A DNA stretch of 64,000 nucleotides from Pusillimonas sp. T7-7 (GTDB lineage: Bacteria > Pseudomonadota > Gammaproteobacteria > Burkholderiales > Burkholderiaceae_B). Shown here one piece after another: positions 1 through 9,241 of this stretch. The notes beneath the pieces were generated by a model. That model did no database searches. It was not told where the DNA came from and saw nothing but the letters and a program-made list of their open reading frames with translations. Position numbers and translations under genes: made by a program. The DNA lies in assembly GCF_000209655.1 (NCBI RefSeq), contig NC_015458.1, positions 124,001-188,000 of the forward strand, in the 5' to 3' direction. Position 1 is the stretch's first letter, and each line of letters begins with the position of its first letter.

Positions 1-174
1 GCGGCTGCCTTGCTCGAGTGGGAAACCATTGATGCCGATCAAATCAACGACATCATGGAAGGGCGTCCGCCTCGCGCACCGAAAGTGGTCGAACCCAACA
101 ACGACACGTCCGACCACACGCCCCCTACCGGCCTGACGTCGGCCGGCGGCAATGCGGCAACAACACCGGTATAG
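1..174 (+). CDS. ftsH: FtsH ATP-dependent zinc metalloprotease, C-terminal end (partial)
   Basis: Frame 1 is open from the first base to TAG at 172-174 and encodes 57 residues. It begins with a helical stretch (ALLEWETIDADQINDIMEGR) that resembles the end of the FtsH peptidase domain, followed by a Pro/Thr/Asn-rich disordered tail (PPRAPKVVEPN...). FtsH is an inner-membrane AAA+ protease that degrades membrane and regulatory proteins. The call rests on the tail pattern and on the downstream folP-glmM pair, which follows ftsH in most proteobacteria. The AAA domain and HEXXH site lie outside the window, so the identity is probable rather than proven. Confidence 0.8.
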   Translation, partial: AAALLEWETIDADQINDIMEGRPPRAPKVVEPNNDTSDHTPPTGLTSAGGNAATTPV

Positions 175-190
175 ACTCCATACGTAGCAT

Positions 191-1033
191 ATGAGTCCAA
201 CCTTGCTTTGTGGGCGCTTCGAGTTGCATTTCGAGCGCCCATTCATAATGGGGATCGTCAACGTCACTCCTGACTCGTTTTCAGATGGCGATCAGCATTT
301 CCAGACCGACGAGGCTATTGCCCATGCCCGGCTGCTGATCGAGCAGGGCGCCGATATTCTTGATATTGGCGGCGAGTCGACCAGGCCAGGCGCTGAGCCG
401 GTACCGGCTCAAGAAGAACTCAAGCGCATCCTGCCTGTCATAGAAGCCTTGCGGTCGGCCGACATCCCCCTTTCCATTGATACCTTCAAACCCGAAGTCA
501 TGCGCAAAGCGCTTGATGCCGGCGCAGACCTTATCAACGATATCTACGGTTTCCGGCAACCCGGGGCCATAGAAGCTGTTGCTGATTCAAGCTGCGGTTT
601 ATGCGTCATGCATATGCAGGGCGAGCCCAAGACCATGCAGCGCACGCCGCAGTATGACGATGTCATGCGCGATGTTCAGCAGTTCCTGCACGAACGCGTG
701 TCGGTCATGCTGGCTGCCGGCATAGACAAGCGGCGTATCACCCTGGATCCGGGTTTTGGCTTTGGCAAGACCCCTGAACAAAACTATCGTCTATTACGTC
801 GGCTGCAAGAACTGGACAGCCTGGGTTGCCCTTGGTTCATCGGCCTATCGCGCAAATCCATGATTGGCCATGTGACCGGCCGGGTCCCAGCCGAACGGGT
901 GGCAGGCAGCATTGCCGCCGCTTTGGCGGCTGTGGCGCGCGGGGCTCATATAATCCGTGTGCACGATGTTGCCGAGACGGTAGATGCGGTAAAAGTATGG
1001 AGTGCAATTGAACACGGAGCTTTTTATGACTGA
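191..1033 (+). CDS. folP: Dihydropteroate synthase
   Basis: A 280-residue TIM-barrel enzyme of the usual length. It condenses 6-hydroxymethyl-7,8-dihydropterin diphosphate with p-aminobenzoate to dihydropteroate in cytoplasmic folate synthesis and is the sulfonamide target. Visible signatures are [10 protein letters not shown] (about residues 24-33), [11 protein letters not shown] (58-68), SIDTFKPEV, the [10 protein letters not shown] loop and GLSRKSMIG, which carries the Lys/Ser of the pterin and pABA pocket. The start is the first ATG, 16 bases after the ftsH stop. The 3' end overlaps the glmM start by 8 bases, so folP and glmM are probably co-transcribed and translationally coupled. Confidence 0.97.
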   Translation: MSPTLLCGRFELHFERPFIMGIVNVTPDSFSDGDQHFQTDEAIAHARLLIEQGADILDIGGESTRPGAEPVPAQEELKRILPVIEALRSADIPLSIDTFKPEVMRKALDAGADLINDIYGFRQPGAIEAVADSSCGLCVMHMQGEPKTMQRTPQYDDVMRDVQQFLHERVSVMLAAGIDKRRITLDPGFGFGKTPEQNYRLLRRLQELDSLGCPWFIGLSRKSMIGHVTGRVPAERVAGSIAAALAAVARGAHIIRVHDVAETVDAVKVWSAIEHGAFYD

Positions 1034-2372
1034 GCGCAAATATTTTGGCACCGACGGGGTGCGTGGTGAAGTGGGCGGTGCGACCATCAATGCCGAATTC
1101 GCGTTGCGCCTGGGCTACGCCGCCGGCCGGGTGCTGGCGCGCAAGCACCCTGGCAGAGGTCGTCCAGCTGTAGTAATCGGCAAAGACACCCGTATTTCCG
1201 GCTATATGCTGGAATCTGCCCTGGAAGCCGGTTTATCGGCGGCCGGCATCGACGTACTGCTGGCCGGGCCCGTGCCGACGCCCGCTGTGGCCTACCTGAC
1301 CCGTGCTTTACGCCTGGTAGCAGGTATTGTGATCAGTGCCTCCCACAATCCGTATCAAGACAACGGCATCAAGTTCTTTTCGGCATCGGGCATGAAATTA
1401 CCCGACGAAATTGAAGCCGAAATTGAAGCCGCCATTCATGAACCGCTAGGCTGCGTAAGTTCGGAAAATCTGGGCAAGGCGCGTCGCATTGACGATTCAG
1501 CCGGGCGCTATATCGAGTTTTGTAAAAGTACCTTCCCCAACGAGCTTGATTTGTCAGGGTTTTCCATTGTGGTCGATGCTGCCCATGGCGCTGCCTATCA
1601 AGTGGCTCCACATGTTTTTCGCGAGCTGGGGGCAGAGGTCTTCGCTATCGGATGCCAGCCGGACGGACTCAACATCAACGAAGGCGTGGGCGCCATGCAC
1701 CCCGAACGCCTGGTCTCTGAAGTGCAGGCCAGGGGCGCCGATTTGGGTATTGCGCTGGATGGCGATGCCGACCGCTTGCAGATGGTGGATGGCAGCGGGC
1801 GCCTTTATAACGGCGACGAACTGCTTTATGCCATTGTTTGCGATCGCATGACCCAGGGTCCGGTCGAAGGCGTAGTGGGTACGCTCATGACCAATCTGGG
1901 TTTCGAAAAGCAGATGGAGGCATTGGGCGTTGGCTTTGCACGTGCCAAAGTCGGCGATCGCTATGTACTGGAAGGCATGCAAAGCCGTGGATGGTTGTAT
2001 GGGGGTGAAAGCTCCGGACACTTGTTGTGTCTGGATTGCCACACCACCGGCGACGGGATTATTGCCGCGTTGCAAGTGCTGACTGCCATGAGCCGCAGTG
2101 GTTCGAGCCTGGCTGAGCTGGTGTCGGGCATAAAGATGTACCCGCAGAAAATGGTCAATGTTCCGCTGGCGCCCGGCGTTCAGTGGCAAAACCATTCAGG
2201 CCTGCAGGCCGCTCAAAAGAATGTAGAGAAAATGCTAAATGGCCGGGGTCGTGTGCTGATACGCGCGTCTGGCACCGAACCCAAGCTGCGTCTGATGGTC
2301 GAGGCCGAAAATGCCGAGCTGGCTGAAGAGGGTGTCCAACAGCTGCTTGCCGTTGATTTAACAAACGCGTAA
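1026..2372 (+). CDS. glmM: Phosphoglucosamine mutase
   Basis: 448 residues, typical for GlmM. It interconverts glucosamine-6-phosphate and glucosamine-1-phosphate on the way to UDP-GlcNAc for peptidoglycan and LPS. The N-terminus [10 protein letters not shown] is the family signature. The phosphoserine loop ISASHNP places the active Ser at about residue 106. The metal loop reads DGDADR, and the C-terminal phosphate-binding loop reads [10 protein letters not shown]. The frame is open to an ATG 24 bases upstream, but the ATG at 1026 is chosen because GGAG precedes it and the protein then starts exactly like known GlmM. It overlaps the end of folP by 8 bases. Confidence 0.97.
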   Translation: MTERKYFGTDGVRGEVGGATINAEFALRLGYAAGRVLARKHPGRGRPAVVIGKDTRISGYMLESALEAGLSAAGIDVLLAGPVPTPAVAYLTRALRLVAGIVISASHNPYQDNGIKFFSASGMKLPDEIEAEIEAAIHEPLGCVSSENLGKARRIDDSAGRYIEFCKSTFPNELDLSGFSIVVDAAHGAAYQVAPHVFRELGAEVFAIGCQPDGLNINEGVGAMHPERLVSEVQARGADLGIALDGDADRLQMVDGSGRLYNGDELLYAIVCDRMTQGPVEGVVGTLMTNLGFEKQMEALGVGFARAKVGDRYVLEGMQSRGWLYGGESSGHLLCLDCHTTGDGIIAALQVLTAMSRSGSSLAELVSGIKMYPQKMVNVPLAPGVQWQNHSGLQAAQKNVEKMLNGRGRVLIRASGTEPKLRLMVEAENAELAEEGVQQLLAVDLTNA

Positions 2373-2387
2373 CGTAGGCATAAAATA

Positions 2388-2417
2388 CCTGCAACATTCT
2401 GCGCGCAGAATGGCAGG
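2388..2417. promoter_or_regulatory. Long perfect dyad upstream of the OlsB-like gene
   Basis: A self-complementary core of 18 bases at 2395-2412 (CATTCTGCG then CGCAGAATG) is flanked by CCTGC (2388-2392) and GCAGG (2413-2417), separated from the core only by AA on the left. It sits between glmM and the acyltransferase gene, just after an AT-rich TAAAAT (2381-2386) and 20 bases before the start codon. It could be an operator or, in RNA, a hairpin close to the ribosome-binding site (GGAG near 2426). There is no T-run, so it is unlikely to be an intrinsic terminator. Confidence 0.5.
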
Positions 2418-2437
2418 ATGTTTACGGAGTTACACGT

Positions 2438-3220
2438 ATGTTAGAGCTTGCACGTATTCAGTCAGACGCTATGGTCGATGCCAACTGGGCCAGTCCCAGG
2501 CCGCAAAGCCTGGTTTTGGGCTTGGCGCGAACCAATGAAGAGCTCGAGGCCATACAGCGCTTGCGCTACAACGTTTTCACAGAAGAAATGAACGCCGTAT
2601 TCCCGAATGCGGCCGATGGGCTGGATACCGACCGCTACGACCCCTGGTGTGAACACCTGATGGTCAAAGAGGTCAATTCCGACATGGTGGTGGGAACCTA
2701 TCGGCTGCTCACTCCGGAAAACGCCCGGAAAGCCGGTGGTTACTATTCAGAAACAGAATTCGACCTATCCGGCCTGGGCCATCTGTATGGCGAACTGGCC
2801 GAGGTAGGGCGTTCGTGCACGCATCCCGATCATCGCAGTGGGTCTGTCATCATGCTGCTATGGTCGGGCATAGCCAATATGATGCAACAATATGGTTTCC
2901 GCTACGTATTGGGCTGTGCCAGCGTCAGTTTGCGTGATGATGGCGTTACGGCTGCCGAGGTATGGCGTGTGGCCAGCAAAGCCATGGCCAAGCAGCCAGG
3001 GCTGCATCATGTTGTGCCGCGCCATCGCTATCCGGTAGAACGCCTGAACAGCGTCCTGCCTGCCCGCATCCCGCCGCTTATCAAAGGCTATCTGAAGCTG
3101 GGCGCCACCATTTGTGGCGAACCCGCCTGGGATCCTGACTTCAACACGGCCGATTTCCCCGTACTGCTTGATGTGCAGAACATGGATGCCCGCTATCGCC
3201 GCCATTTCGGCATGAGCTGA
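2438..3220 (+). CDS. OlsB-like N-acyltransferase (GNAT, Acetyltransf_5 family)
   Basis: 260 residues. The protein resembles the GNAT-fold acyl-ACP-dependent acyltransferases that share ancestry with autoinducer synthases and include OlsB, which makes 3-hydroxyacyl-ornithine, the first step of ornithine lipid synthesis. Supporting motifs are LRYNVFTEEMNA (about 42-53), DRYDPWCEHLMV, VVGTYRLL and ELAEVGRSCTHPDHRSG, the last being the conserved Arg/acyl-CoA-loop region. No OlsA partner is next to it. The neighbouring ppx, ppk1 and pst genes suggest a role in phosphorus-sparing membrane lipids, but no Pho box is visible at this promoter, so that link is inference. The stop codon lies one base from the stop of the convergent ppx gene. 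Confidence 0.75.
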   Translation: MLELARIQSDAMVDANWASPRPQSLVLGLARTNEELEAIQRLRYNVFTEEMNAVFPNAADGLDTDRYDPWCEHLMVKEVNSDMVVGTYRLLTPENARKAGGYYSETEFDLSGLGHLYGELAEVGRSCTHPDHRSGSVIMLLWSGIANMMQQYGFRYVLGCASVSLRDDGVTAAEVWRVASKAMAKQPGLHHVVPRHRYPVERLNSVLPARIPPLIKGYLKLGATICGEPAWDPDFNTADFPVLLDVQNMDARYRRHFGMS

Positions 3221-3239
3221 TTCATTTTGGGATCAGCTC
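3214..3239. terminator. Hairpin spanning the stops of two convergent genes
   Basis: GAGCTGAT (3214-3221) pairs perfectly with ATCAGCTC (3232-3239) around a 10-base loop. The stem covers the stop codon of the acyltransferase gene and the last codons of ppx. There is no U-tract on either strand, so it is a weak or non-classical bidirectional terminator at best, and may rather protect mRNA 3' ends. Confidence 0.4.
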
Positions 3240-4712
3240 GAAATCAAACTCTCCTTTATTCCATTCATCTTGTTCCGCCAGCAGCGAGTATTCGGATAGC
3301 GGGTGGGTGGCCAGCCAGCCTTTCTCGACCTTGACGCTCAGGCTGTTGCCTTTGACGGAAAGGGCGATGGGAAGGTGTTCGTGGTCTTCGCGGCGCCGTG
3401 CAAGCAGTACAGCCAGTCGCAGACAGAGCAAGGTCAGCCAGCGGTTGCGTGTAGGCTCTTGGGCCGGAAACTTGCTTAGCTTGCCGTGATGGCCCAGGGC
3501 AAGTTTGGCCAGCAATAATTGATCGTCGTTCGAGAATCCGGGCATGTCGGCATGCTGAAGAATATAGGCGCTATGCTTGTGATATTCGGCATGGGCGATA
3601 CTGATGCCTATCTCGTGTAGATCGGCAGCCCAGCCTAAAGTGCGCTCAAGATCTTGCACCTCGGTATCGTCGGGTAGGCCCAACTGCTTGAAGAAGCTCA
3701 TGGCTGCGCGCTTGACCCGTGCCGACTGGCGAATATCCACATGGTAGCGCTTGATGAATTGCCGCACGGTCTCGTGGCGCTTGTCGTGGTCAGAATCGCG
3801 GCCCAACAAGTCGTACAGCACACCCACGCGCAAAGCGCCTTCGCCAGGGCCCATGGCTTTGACTTTCAGCTCCTTGAAGGCAGCCATCATAATGGCCAGC
3901 CCGCCTGCCAGCACCAGAGAGCGATCGTGTTTCAGGCCAGGCAATTCACTCATGATGACCTTGCCGTCGCGCACCAGCTTGTCTTTCAGTTTTTCCAGGC
4001 CTTCCAGGGTAATACCTTTTTTGGACATCCCGCTTTCTTGCAGTACGGCAATCAGGCCTTTGGCTGTACCTGATGAGCCATAGGCTTCTTGCCAGCCCGT
4101 TTTGCGGTATCGCTTTGAGATGGCTTCGAGTTCTCGTCTGGCCGCAATCTGTGCTTCTTGCATGCGAGCTTCGGTAATATTGCCGTCGGGAAAGAACCGG
4201 CGGGTATAGCTGACGCAGCCCATGTAAAGCGAGGACATATGCAGCGGCTGAAACCCTCTGCCGATAATGATTTCGGTTGATCCACCGCCAATATCTATCA
4301 TCAGGCGGTTGTTGTCCGAAGGCGGCAGCTCATTTGTAATGCCTGAAAAAATGAGCCGTGCTTCTTCCTGGCCGGCAATGACCTCTATGGGAAAGCCAAG
4401 CGCCTCTTCGGCCAAAGGCAATATCTGGTCGACGTTGCGGGCAATGCGAAAGGTATTGGTGGCCACGGCCCGCACTCTATTCGGGTGAAAACCCTGCAGC
4501 CGTTCGCCAAAACGCTTCAACACCGTGATGGCGCGTTGTATGGCTTCGTCTTCTATGACTTTGTCGTTGTTCAGCCCTGCCGCCAACCTGACGGATTCCT
4601 TGAGGCGATCAATGGCATAGATTTGTGCATTGCCATCTTGTTGTACGACGCGCCCGATAGAGAGCCTGAAGCTGTTTGAGCCTAGGTCTATGGCGGCAAG
4701 TAGGTGGTCCAT
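3222..4712 (-). CDS. ppx: Exopolyphosphatase (Ppx/GppA family)
   Basis: 496 residues, matching Ppx of proteobacteria. It removes terminal phosphates from polyphosphate; the family also includes pppGpp phosphatases. The ASKHA nucleotide-fold signatures are clear: AAIDLGSNSFRLSIG (6-20), GQEEARLIFSG (about 115-124, with the catalytic Glu) and MIDIGGGSTEII (138-149). The C-terminal half carries an HD-like helical domain (WAADLHEIGISIAHAEYHKH). It is divergent from ppk1 with a 194-base intergenic region, the classic opposition of polyphosphate degradation and synthesis. A GppA assignment cannot be fully excluded, but length and neighbourhood favour Ppx. Confidence 0.93.
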   Translation of the reverse strand: MDHLLAAIDLGSNSFRLSIGRVVQQDGNAQIYAIDRLKESVRLAAGLNNDKVIEDEAIQRAITVLKRFGERLQGFHPNRVRAVATNTFRIARNVDQILPLAEEALGFPIEVIAGQEEARLIFSGITNELPPSDNNRLMIDIGGGSTEIIIGRGFQPLHMSSLYMGCVSYTRRFFPDGNITEARMQEAQIAARRELEAISKRYRKTGWQEAYGSSGTAKGLIAVLQESGMSKKGITLEGLEKLKDKLVRDGKVIMSELPGLKHDRSLVLAGGLAIMMAAFKELKVKAMGPGEGALRVGVLYDLLGRDSDHDKRHETVRQFIKRYHVDIRQSARVKRAAMSFFKQLGLPDDTEVQDLERTLGWAADLHEIGISIAHAEYHKHSAYILQHADMPGFSNDDQLLLAKLALGHHGKLSKFPAQEPTRNRWLTLLCLRLAVLLARRREDHEHLPIALSVKGNSLSVKVEKGWLATHPLSEYSLLAEQDEWNKGEFDFELIPK

Positions 4713-4844
4713 GGTGGGTAAACTCGGGTGTAAACCGGTGAATTATAAAGACCGTATACCTGTTTCTGTTTGAAACTATCCCCAAACCCTCGAAATCAGG
4801 CATATTAATGCGTATTGAGCATGCCGCTCAGGGTTCTGTGCGCC

Positions 4845-4878
4845 ATGTCATATAACTGCAATAAAAATGAAGTAAAAC
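4845..4878 (+). promoter_or_regulatory. Pho box and -10 of ppk1
   Basis: Two 11-base units, ATGTCATATAA (4845-4855) and CTGCAATAAAA (4856-4866), match the CTGTCATAAA-type PhoB half-sites; the second is degenerate. A TAAAAC -10-like hexamer follows after exactly 6 bases (4873-4878). The same 11+11+6 geometry occurs at the pstS promoter in this window and at E. coli phoA. This supports phosphate-starvation control of ppk1. Confidence 0.65.
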
Positions 4879-4906
4879 GGTTTCTCCCTTCCAATAGGCT
4901 TGTTAT

Positions 4907-6979
4907 ATGCTTCCTTCATCATCCGATCCCACCTTGTTGAATCGGGAACTGTCTTTGCTCAAATTCAATGAGCGAGTGCTGGCCATGGCCGAGAACCGCA
5001 GCACTCCGGTGCTGGAGCGTCTACGGTACTTATGCATCGTCAGCTCCAATCTCGACGAGTTTTTTGAGATCCGGATATCCAGCCTGAAAGAGCAACAGCG
5101 TCAGACCCCGGGGGTGGTGGGCGTCGATGGGTATAGTCCTGGCGAAGCCTTCGAGCGCGTGCAGGCAGCAGCGCATGAGTTGGTAGACCGCCAAAATAGC
5201 CTGCTTACCAAGCAGGTATTGCCCAAATTAAAGGCAGAAGGCATTGCGCTGCTCGATCCGTCAGACTGGAGCGAAGCTTTGCGCGAATGGGCTCATGCGG
5301 GGTTTGAGCGTGAAGTCATGCCCTTGCTGACGCCTATCGGGCTCGATCCGGCCCATCCCTTCCCGCGGGTCTATAACAAGAGTCTGAATTTCATAGTGTC
5401 GCTCTCGGGCCAGGATGCGTTCGGCCGCAGCGCATCCATTGCCATCGTACAGGCGCCGCGCGCCTTGCCGCGCGTCATCAAAGTGCCGGCCGAAATTTCC
5501 GGCATCCCACATGGCTATATATTGCTGACTGCGCTGATCAGTGCATTCGTGGGCGAGCTTTTCATTGGGCTGGAAGTCAAAGGCGTTTATCAGTGGCGTG
5601 TCACCCGCAATAGTGATCTGTTCGTCGACGAGGAAGAAATTACCAATTTGCGTCACGCCTTGCAGGGCGAGTTGTCGCAGCGTAATTTTGGAGCTGCTGT
5701 CCGGCTGGAGATCGATCAGTTCATGCCGGCCGATCTTGAGGCCTTTCTTCAGCAGGAGTTCCTGCTGCAGCCGCAAGATACCTACCGGGTCAGCGGTCCG
5801 GTGAATTTGTCGCGGTTGATGCAGTTATGCAATATGGTCGACAGGCCCGAGCTTCTGTTTCCCGATCATCGTCCAAAGCTGCCTGCGCCCTTCGATACCG
5901 TGGGCGACTCTCCCGACGAGCTTTTTGCCGCCATTGCCGAACAAGATCGGCTCCTGCATCATCCCTACCAATCATTCCAGCCGGTACTCAATTTCCTGAC
6001 GGCGGCGGCCATGGACCCGGCTGTCGTGGCAATCAAGCAGACCATTTACCGTACGGGCGAAGATTCGGAGCTCATGCGTCTGCTGTTGGCTGCCGCCAAG
6101 GCCGGTAAAGAGGTCACTGTAGTGGTTGAGCTCATGGCGCGTTTCGATGAACAGACCAATATTAACTGGGCGGCCAAGCTGGAAGAGGTCGGGGCGCATG
6201 TCAGCTACGGTGTAGTGGGGCACAAGACTCACGCCAAGATGGTGTTGGTGCTGCGGCGCGAAAAGGGCCATATACGCCGCTACGGCCACCTGGGCACGGG
6301 CAACTACCATCCTAAAACGGCCAGGCTATATACCGATTTCGGCCTGCTGACGGCCGATCAGAAAATGTGCCAGGACATGGACAAGGTGTTTTCGCTGCTG
6401 ACAGGCCTGGGTGCGCGGCAACAGCTGAAGTTGCTGCTGCAGTCTCCCTTTACCCTGCATGAAACCATGCTGGCGATGATTCGTAACGAAATCTCCAGTG
6501 CCAAGGCCGGGAAAAAGGCTCGCATTATGGCAAAAATGAATTCCCTGCTGGAACCCACCATTATCGACAGCCTGTACAAGGCCAGCAAGGCGGGCGTGAA
6601 GGTCGACTTGGTCGTACGTGGAGCTTGCGCCCTGCGGGCTGGTGTACCGGGCTTATCCGACAACATCACGGTCAAATCCATAGTGGGCAAGTTTCTGGAG
6701 CATTCACGCGTTTTCTACTTCTATAGCGATGGCGCCGAAAATGTGTACCTGTCGTCAGCCGACTGGATGGATCGTAATTTCTTCAGGCGCGTCGAGGTCG
6801 GCTTTCCAATTCTGGACAAGGCCTTGAAGAAACGAGTCATCAACGAAGCATTTACTTACGCTTTGCGAGACAACCAGTTGGCTTGGCGCGCCTTGCCCAA
6901 CGGGTCTTATGCCAAGGTGACCAGCCGCGGAAAACCTTTTAATATGCACGAATACCTTGTCAAACAGCTGGGCGACTAA
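4907..6979 (+). CDS. ppk: Polyphosphate kinase 1
   Basis: 690 residues, the full PPK1 length. It reversibly polymerises the ATP gamma-phosphate into polyphosphate at the inner membrane face. The N-terminus LLNRELSLLKFNERVL is typical of the PPK N domain. The phospholipase-D-like catalytic halves show KTHAK (His about 442, the phosphorylated histidine) and EHSRVFYF (His about 599, the second catalytic histidine). YGHLGTGNYHPKTARLYTDFGLL is also conserved. It has its own promoter with a Pho box and is followed by pstS after 102 bases, so synthesis of the phosphate store and phosphate uptake are probably co-regulated. Confidence 0.97.
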   Translation: MLPSSSDPTLLNRELSLLKFNERVLAMAENRSTPVLERLRYLCIVSSNLDEFFEIRISSLKEQQRQTPGVVGVDGYSPGEAFERVQAAAHELVDRQNSLLTKQVLPKLKAEGIALLDPSDWSEALREWAHAGFEREVMPLLTPIGLDPAHPFPRVYNKSLNFIVSLSGQDAFGRSASIAIVQAPRALPRVIKVPAEISGIPHGYILLTALISAFVGELFIGLEVKGVYQWRVTRNSDLFVDEEEITNLRHALQGELSQRNFGAAVRLEIDQFMPADLEAFLQQEFLLQPQDTYRVSGPVNLSRLMQLCNMVDRPELLFPDHRPKLPAPFDTVGDSPDELFAAIAEQDRLLHHPYQSFQPVLNFLTAAAMDPAVVAIKQTIYRTGEDSELMRLLLAAAKAGKEVTVVVELMARFDEQTNINWAAKLEEVGAHVSYGVVGHKTHAKMVLVLRREKGHIRRYGHLGTGNYHPKTARLYTDFGLLTADQKMCQDMDKVFSLLTGLGARQQLKLLLQSPFTLHETMLAMIRNEISSAKAGKKARIMAKMNSLLEPTIIDSLYKASKAGVKVDLVVRGACALRAGVPGLSDNITVKSIVGKFLEHSRVFYFYSDGAENVYLSSADWMDRNFFRRVEVGFPILDKALKKRVINEAFTYALRDNQLAWRALPNGSYAKVTSRGKPFNMHEYLVKQLGD

Positions 6980-6990
6980 AAGTTTGATGA

Positions 6991-7024
6991 CTGTCACGAA
7001 CATGTCATATTTCTTACTTACTAT
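6991..7024 (+). promoter_or_regulatory. Pho box and -10 of pstS
   Basis: CTGTCACGAAC (6991-7001) and ATGTCATATTT (7002-7012) are two head-to-tail 11-base PhoB half-sites with almost perfect CTGTCAY cores. After 6 bases comes TACTAT (7019-7024) as the -10, with no -35 hexamer, as expected for a PhoB-activated promoter. The spacing is the same as in E. coli phoA. Confidence 0.85.
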
Positions 7025-7081
7025 GTCGGTTGTGCAGGCGTAGTCCTGCCTTAACCAGTCACAGATCAAGAGGATACCTCT

Positions 7082-8125
7082 ATGTTTAAGCGCGTTTTAT
7101 TACAGGTTTCGGTCGGTATCGCCTTTGGCGCGGCCTCATTGACGGCCCATGCTGCCGATATCACCGGCGCTGGCGCGTCATTCCCATACCCGATTTATGC
7201 CAAATGGGCCGCCAAATACCACGAAGAAACCGGTAACCGCGTCAATTATCAGTCTATCGGCTCGGGTGGCGGTCAACAGCAAATTATTGCTAAAACCGTT
7301 GATTTCGGTGCTTCCGATGACCCCATGAAGGGTGACGCACTCGCCAAAAACGATCTGTTCCAGTTTCCCGCCATCGTGGGTGGAACGGTTCCTGTCGTCA
7401 ACGTCGACGGCATCAAGCCGGGCGAGCTGAAGCTGTCTGGCGAAATCATCGCCGATATCTACATGGCCAAGGTCAAAAAATGGAATGATCCCGTCATTCA
7501 AGAGATGAACCCTGACCTCAAGCTGCCCGATACATCGATCATTGTTGTTCACCGCTCCGACGGCTCGGGTACGACTTTTGGCTGGACCAACTACCTGTCC
7601 AAAGTGTCGGCCGAATGGAAAGACAAAGTCGGTGAAGGCAAAGCTGTAAAATGGCCTACAGGTCAAGGTGGCAAGGGTAATGAAGGTGTTGCCGCTTACG
7701 TTCGTCAACTGAAGAACTCCATCGGTTACGTTGAGTACGCCTACGCCAAGCAGAACAACCTGTCCTGGACGCAGTTGAAGAACCTGGACGGCAAGTTCGT
7801 TCAACCCACGCAAGCAGCGTTTGCAGCCGCAGCCGCCAATGCTGACTGGAAAAGCGCTCCCGGTATGGGTGTTGTGCTGACCAATGAGCCTGGTGCTGAT
7901 TCCTGGCCTGTTACGTCCGCCAGCTTCATCCTGGTGCACAAGAAGCAAGACAAGCCTGAAAACGGCAAGGAAGTTCTGGCTTTCTTTGACTGGGCCTTCA
8001 AAAATGGCGATAAACTGGCAGAAGAGCTGGATTACGTGCCTATGCCCGACAGTGTCACCAACCAGATCGCTGAGTCCTGGAAAACAGAAATCAAGGGCGC
8101 TGACGGTAGCGCAGTCTGGAAGTAA
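7082..8125 (+). CDS. pstS: Phosphate ABC transporter, periplasmic binding protein
   Basis: 347 residues with a Sec signal peptide (KRVLLQ..., hydrophobic core, cut after AHA near residue 24). The mature start DITGAGASFPYPIYAKWA is the PstS hallmark. The phosphate-binding loops are visible as IGSGGGQQQI, FGASDDPM and HRSDGSGTTFGWTNYL. It binds inorganic phosphate with high affinity in the periplasm and delivers it to PstCA. A good SD (AGAGGAT) precedes the ATG, and the promoter has a strong Pho box. A strong stem-loop terminator lies between it and pstC, so the binding protein should be made in excess over the membrane part. Confidence 0.98.
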   Translation: MFKRVLLQVSVGIAFGAASLTAHAADITGAGASFPYPIYAKWAAKYHEETGNRVNYQSIGSGGGQQQIIAKTVDFGASDDPMKGDALAKNDLFQFPAIVGGTVPVVNVDGIKPGELKLSGEIIADIYMAKVKKWNDPVIQEMNPDLKLPDTSIIVVHRSDGSGTTFGWTNYLSKVSAEWKDKVGEGKAVKWPTGQGGKGNEGVAAYVRQLKNSIGYVEYAYAKQNNLSWTQLKNLDGKFVQPTQAAFAAAAANADWKSAPGMGVVLTNEPGADSWPVTSASFILVHKKQDKPENGKEVLAFFDWAFKNGDKLAEELDYVPMPDSVTNQIAESWKTEIKGADGSAVWK

Positions 8126-8161
8126 TAGGTGAAATGGGCTGCTTGCAGCCCTTTGCCTGAC

Positions 8162-8195
8162 AAGACGGTGCTGTGCAGATGGCACCGTCTTTCTT
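8162..8195 (+). terminator. Intrinsic terminator after pstS
   Basis: AAGACGGTGC (8162-8171) pairs with GCACCGTCTT (8182-8191), a perfect 10-base stem with a 10-base loop, followed by a short T-rich tail (TTCTTGTGTT). It lies 36 bases after the pstS stop and about 90 bases before pstC. Partial read-through here would set the pstS to pstCAB ratio. Confidence 0.8.
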
Positions 8196-8287
8196 GTGTT
8201 AAAAACCCCAGCAGTTCACGTGCGATCAATTTATCTGATGTTCGTGTATTTATCTAACTGGCCTTCGCTTAATGCTAACAAACCGAC

Positions 8288-9226
8288 ATGAAAAATAATC
8301 AGAGCGCACTCATGGACGTCCTGTTCAAGAACCTGACGCGCACGTTTGCGTTCTTCGTGTTCGCCCTGCTGGGGGCCATCATGGTGTCCCTGATTTATGG
8401 CAGTCGGGAATCGATAGCCGAGTACGGCCTGAGCTTTCTCTGGACCAACAATTGGGACCCGGTCCAGAATATATATGGCGCAATGGTGCCCATCGTCGGC
8501 ACCTTGCTCACTTCCGCCATTGCACTGGCCATCGCTGTGCCCGTGTCTTTCGGCATCGCCATGTTCCTGACCGAGCTGTCCCCCACATGGCTGCGCAGGC
8601 CGCTGGGTACGGCCATCGAAATGCTGGCGGCCATTCCCTCCATCATCTACGGGATGTGGGGGCTTTTTGTATTCGTGCCGCTGTTCCAGCAGTATATACA
8701 GCCGCATATCATCGACCTCTTCGAGGGCGTGCCAGTTTTAGGCGATATCTTTGCCGGCCCTCCGTTTGGCATCGGGGTGTTCACGGCAGGCCTGATCCTG
8801 TCCATCATGGTCATGCCCTTCATTACCGCAGTCATGCGAGACGTGTTCGAAGTGGTGCCGGCCATGTTGAAGGAATCCGCCTATGGCCTTGGGGCCACCA
8901 CCTGGGAGGTGGTCTGGCGGGTCGTGCTGCCCTACACCAAGAATGGTGTAATCGGCGGCATCATGCTTGGCCTTGGGCGTGCTTTGGGCGAAACCATGGC
9001 AGTCACCTTTGTAATAGGTAATGCCTTCAATCTGCCCAATTCGATTTTCGCTCCGTCCAACTCCATCGCCTCGGCGCTGGCCAATGAGTTCAACGAGGCC
9101 GGAGGCATGCAAAAATCAGCGCTCCTGGAACTGGGCTTGATTCTTTTCCTGATCACCACCATCGTTCTGGCTTTTTCCAAACTCCTGCTCCTGCGCCTGC
9201 AAAAAGGCGAGGGCACATCCCACTAG
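8288..9226 (+). CDS. pstC: Phosphate ABC transporter permease PstC
   Basis: 312 residues with about six membrane segments, the first near residues 16-36. The conserved PstC cytoplasmic loop [20 protein letters not shown] and the following [12 protein letters not shown] coupling region are clear. It pairs with PstA to form the phosphate channel across the inner membrane. It lies 162 bases after pstS with no Pho box of its own; expression would come from read-through of the terminator or from an unrecognised promoter. No good SD is visible before 8288; a second in-frame ATG lies at 8312. Confidence 0.96.
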   Translation: MKNNQSALMDVLFKNLTRTFAFFVFALLGAIMVSLIYGSRESIAEYGLSFLWTNNWDPVQNIYGAMVPIVGTLLTSAIALAIAVPVSFGIAMFLTELSPTWLRRPLGTAIEMLAAIPSIIYGMWGLFVFVPLFQQYIQPHIIDLFEGVPVLGDIFAGPPFGIGVFTAGLILSIMVMPFITAVMRDVFEVVPAMLKESAYGLGATTWEVVWRVVLPYTKNGVIGGIMLGLGRALGETMAVTFVIGNAFNLPNSIFAPSNSIASALANEFNEAGGMQKSALLELGLILFLITTIVLAFSKLLLLRLQKGEGTSH

Positions 9227-9241
9227 GCCGGAAAACAATCT

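Noticed and set aside
3751..4083. Plus-strand frames of 110 codons inside ppx
   Set aside because: Opposite a conserved exopolyphosphatase; no motif or start signal.
7178..8185. Antisense open frame of 335 codons opposite pstS
   Set aside because: pstS is unmistakable on the other strand; the antisense product has no known motif and covers the pstS terminator.
8209..8287. Possible Pho box before pstC
   Set aside because: No CTGTCA-type half-sites in 11-base spacing were found.
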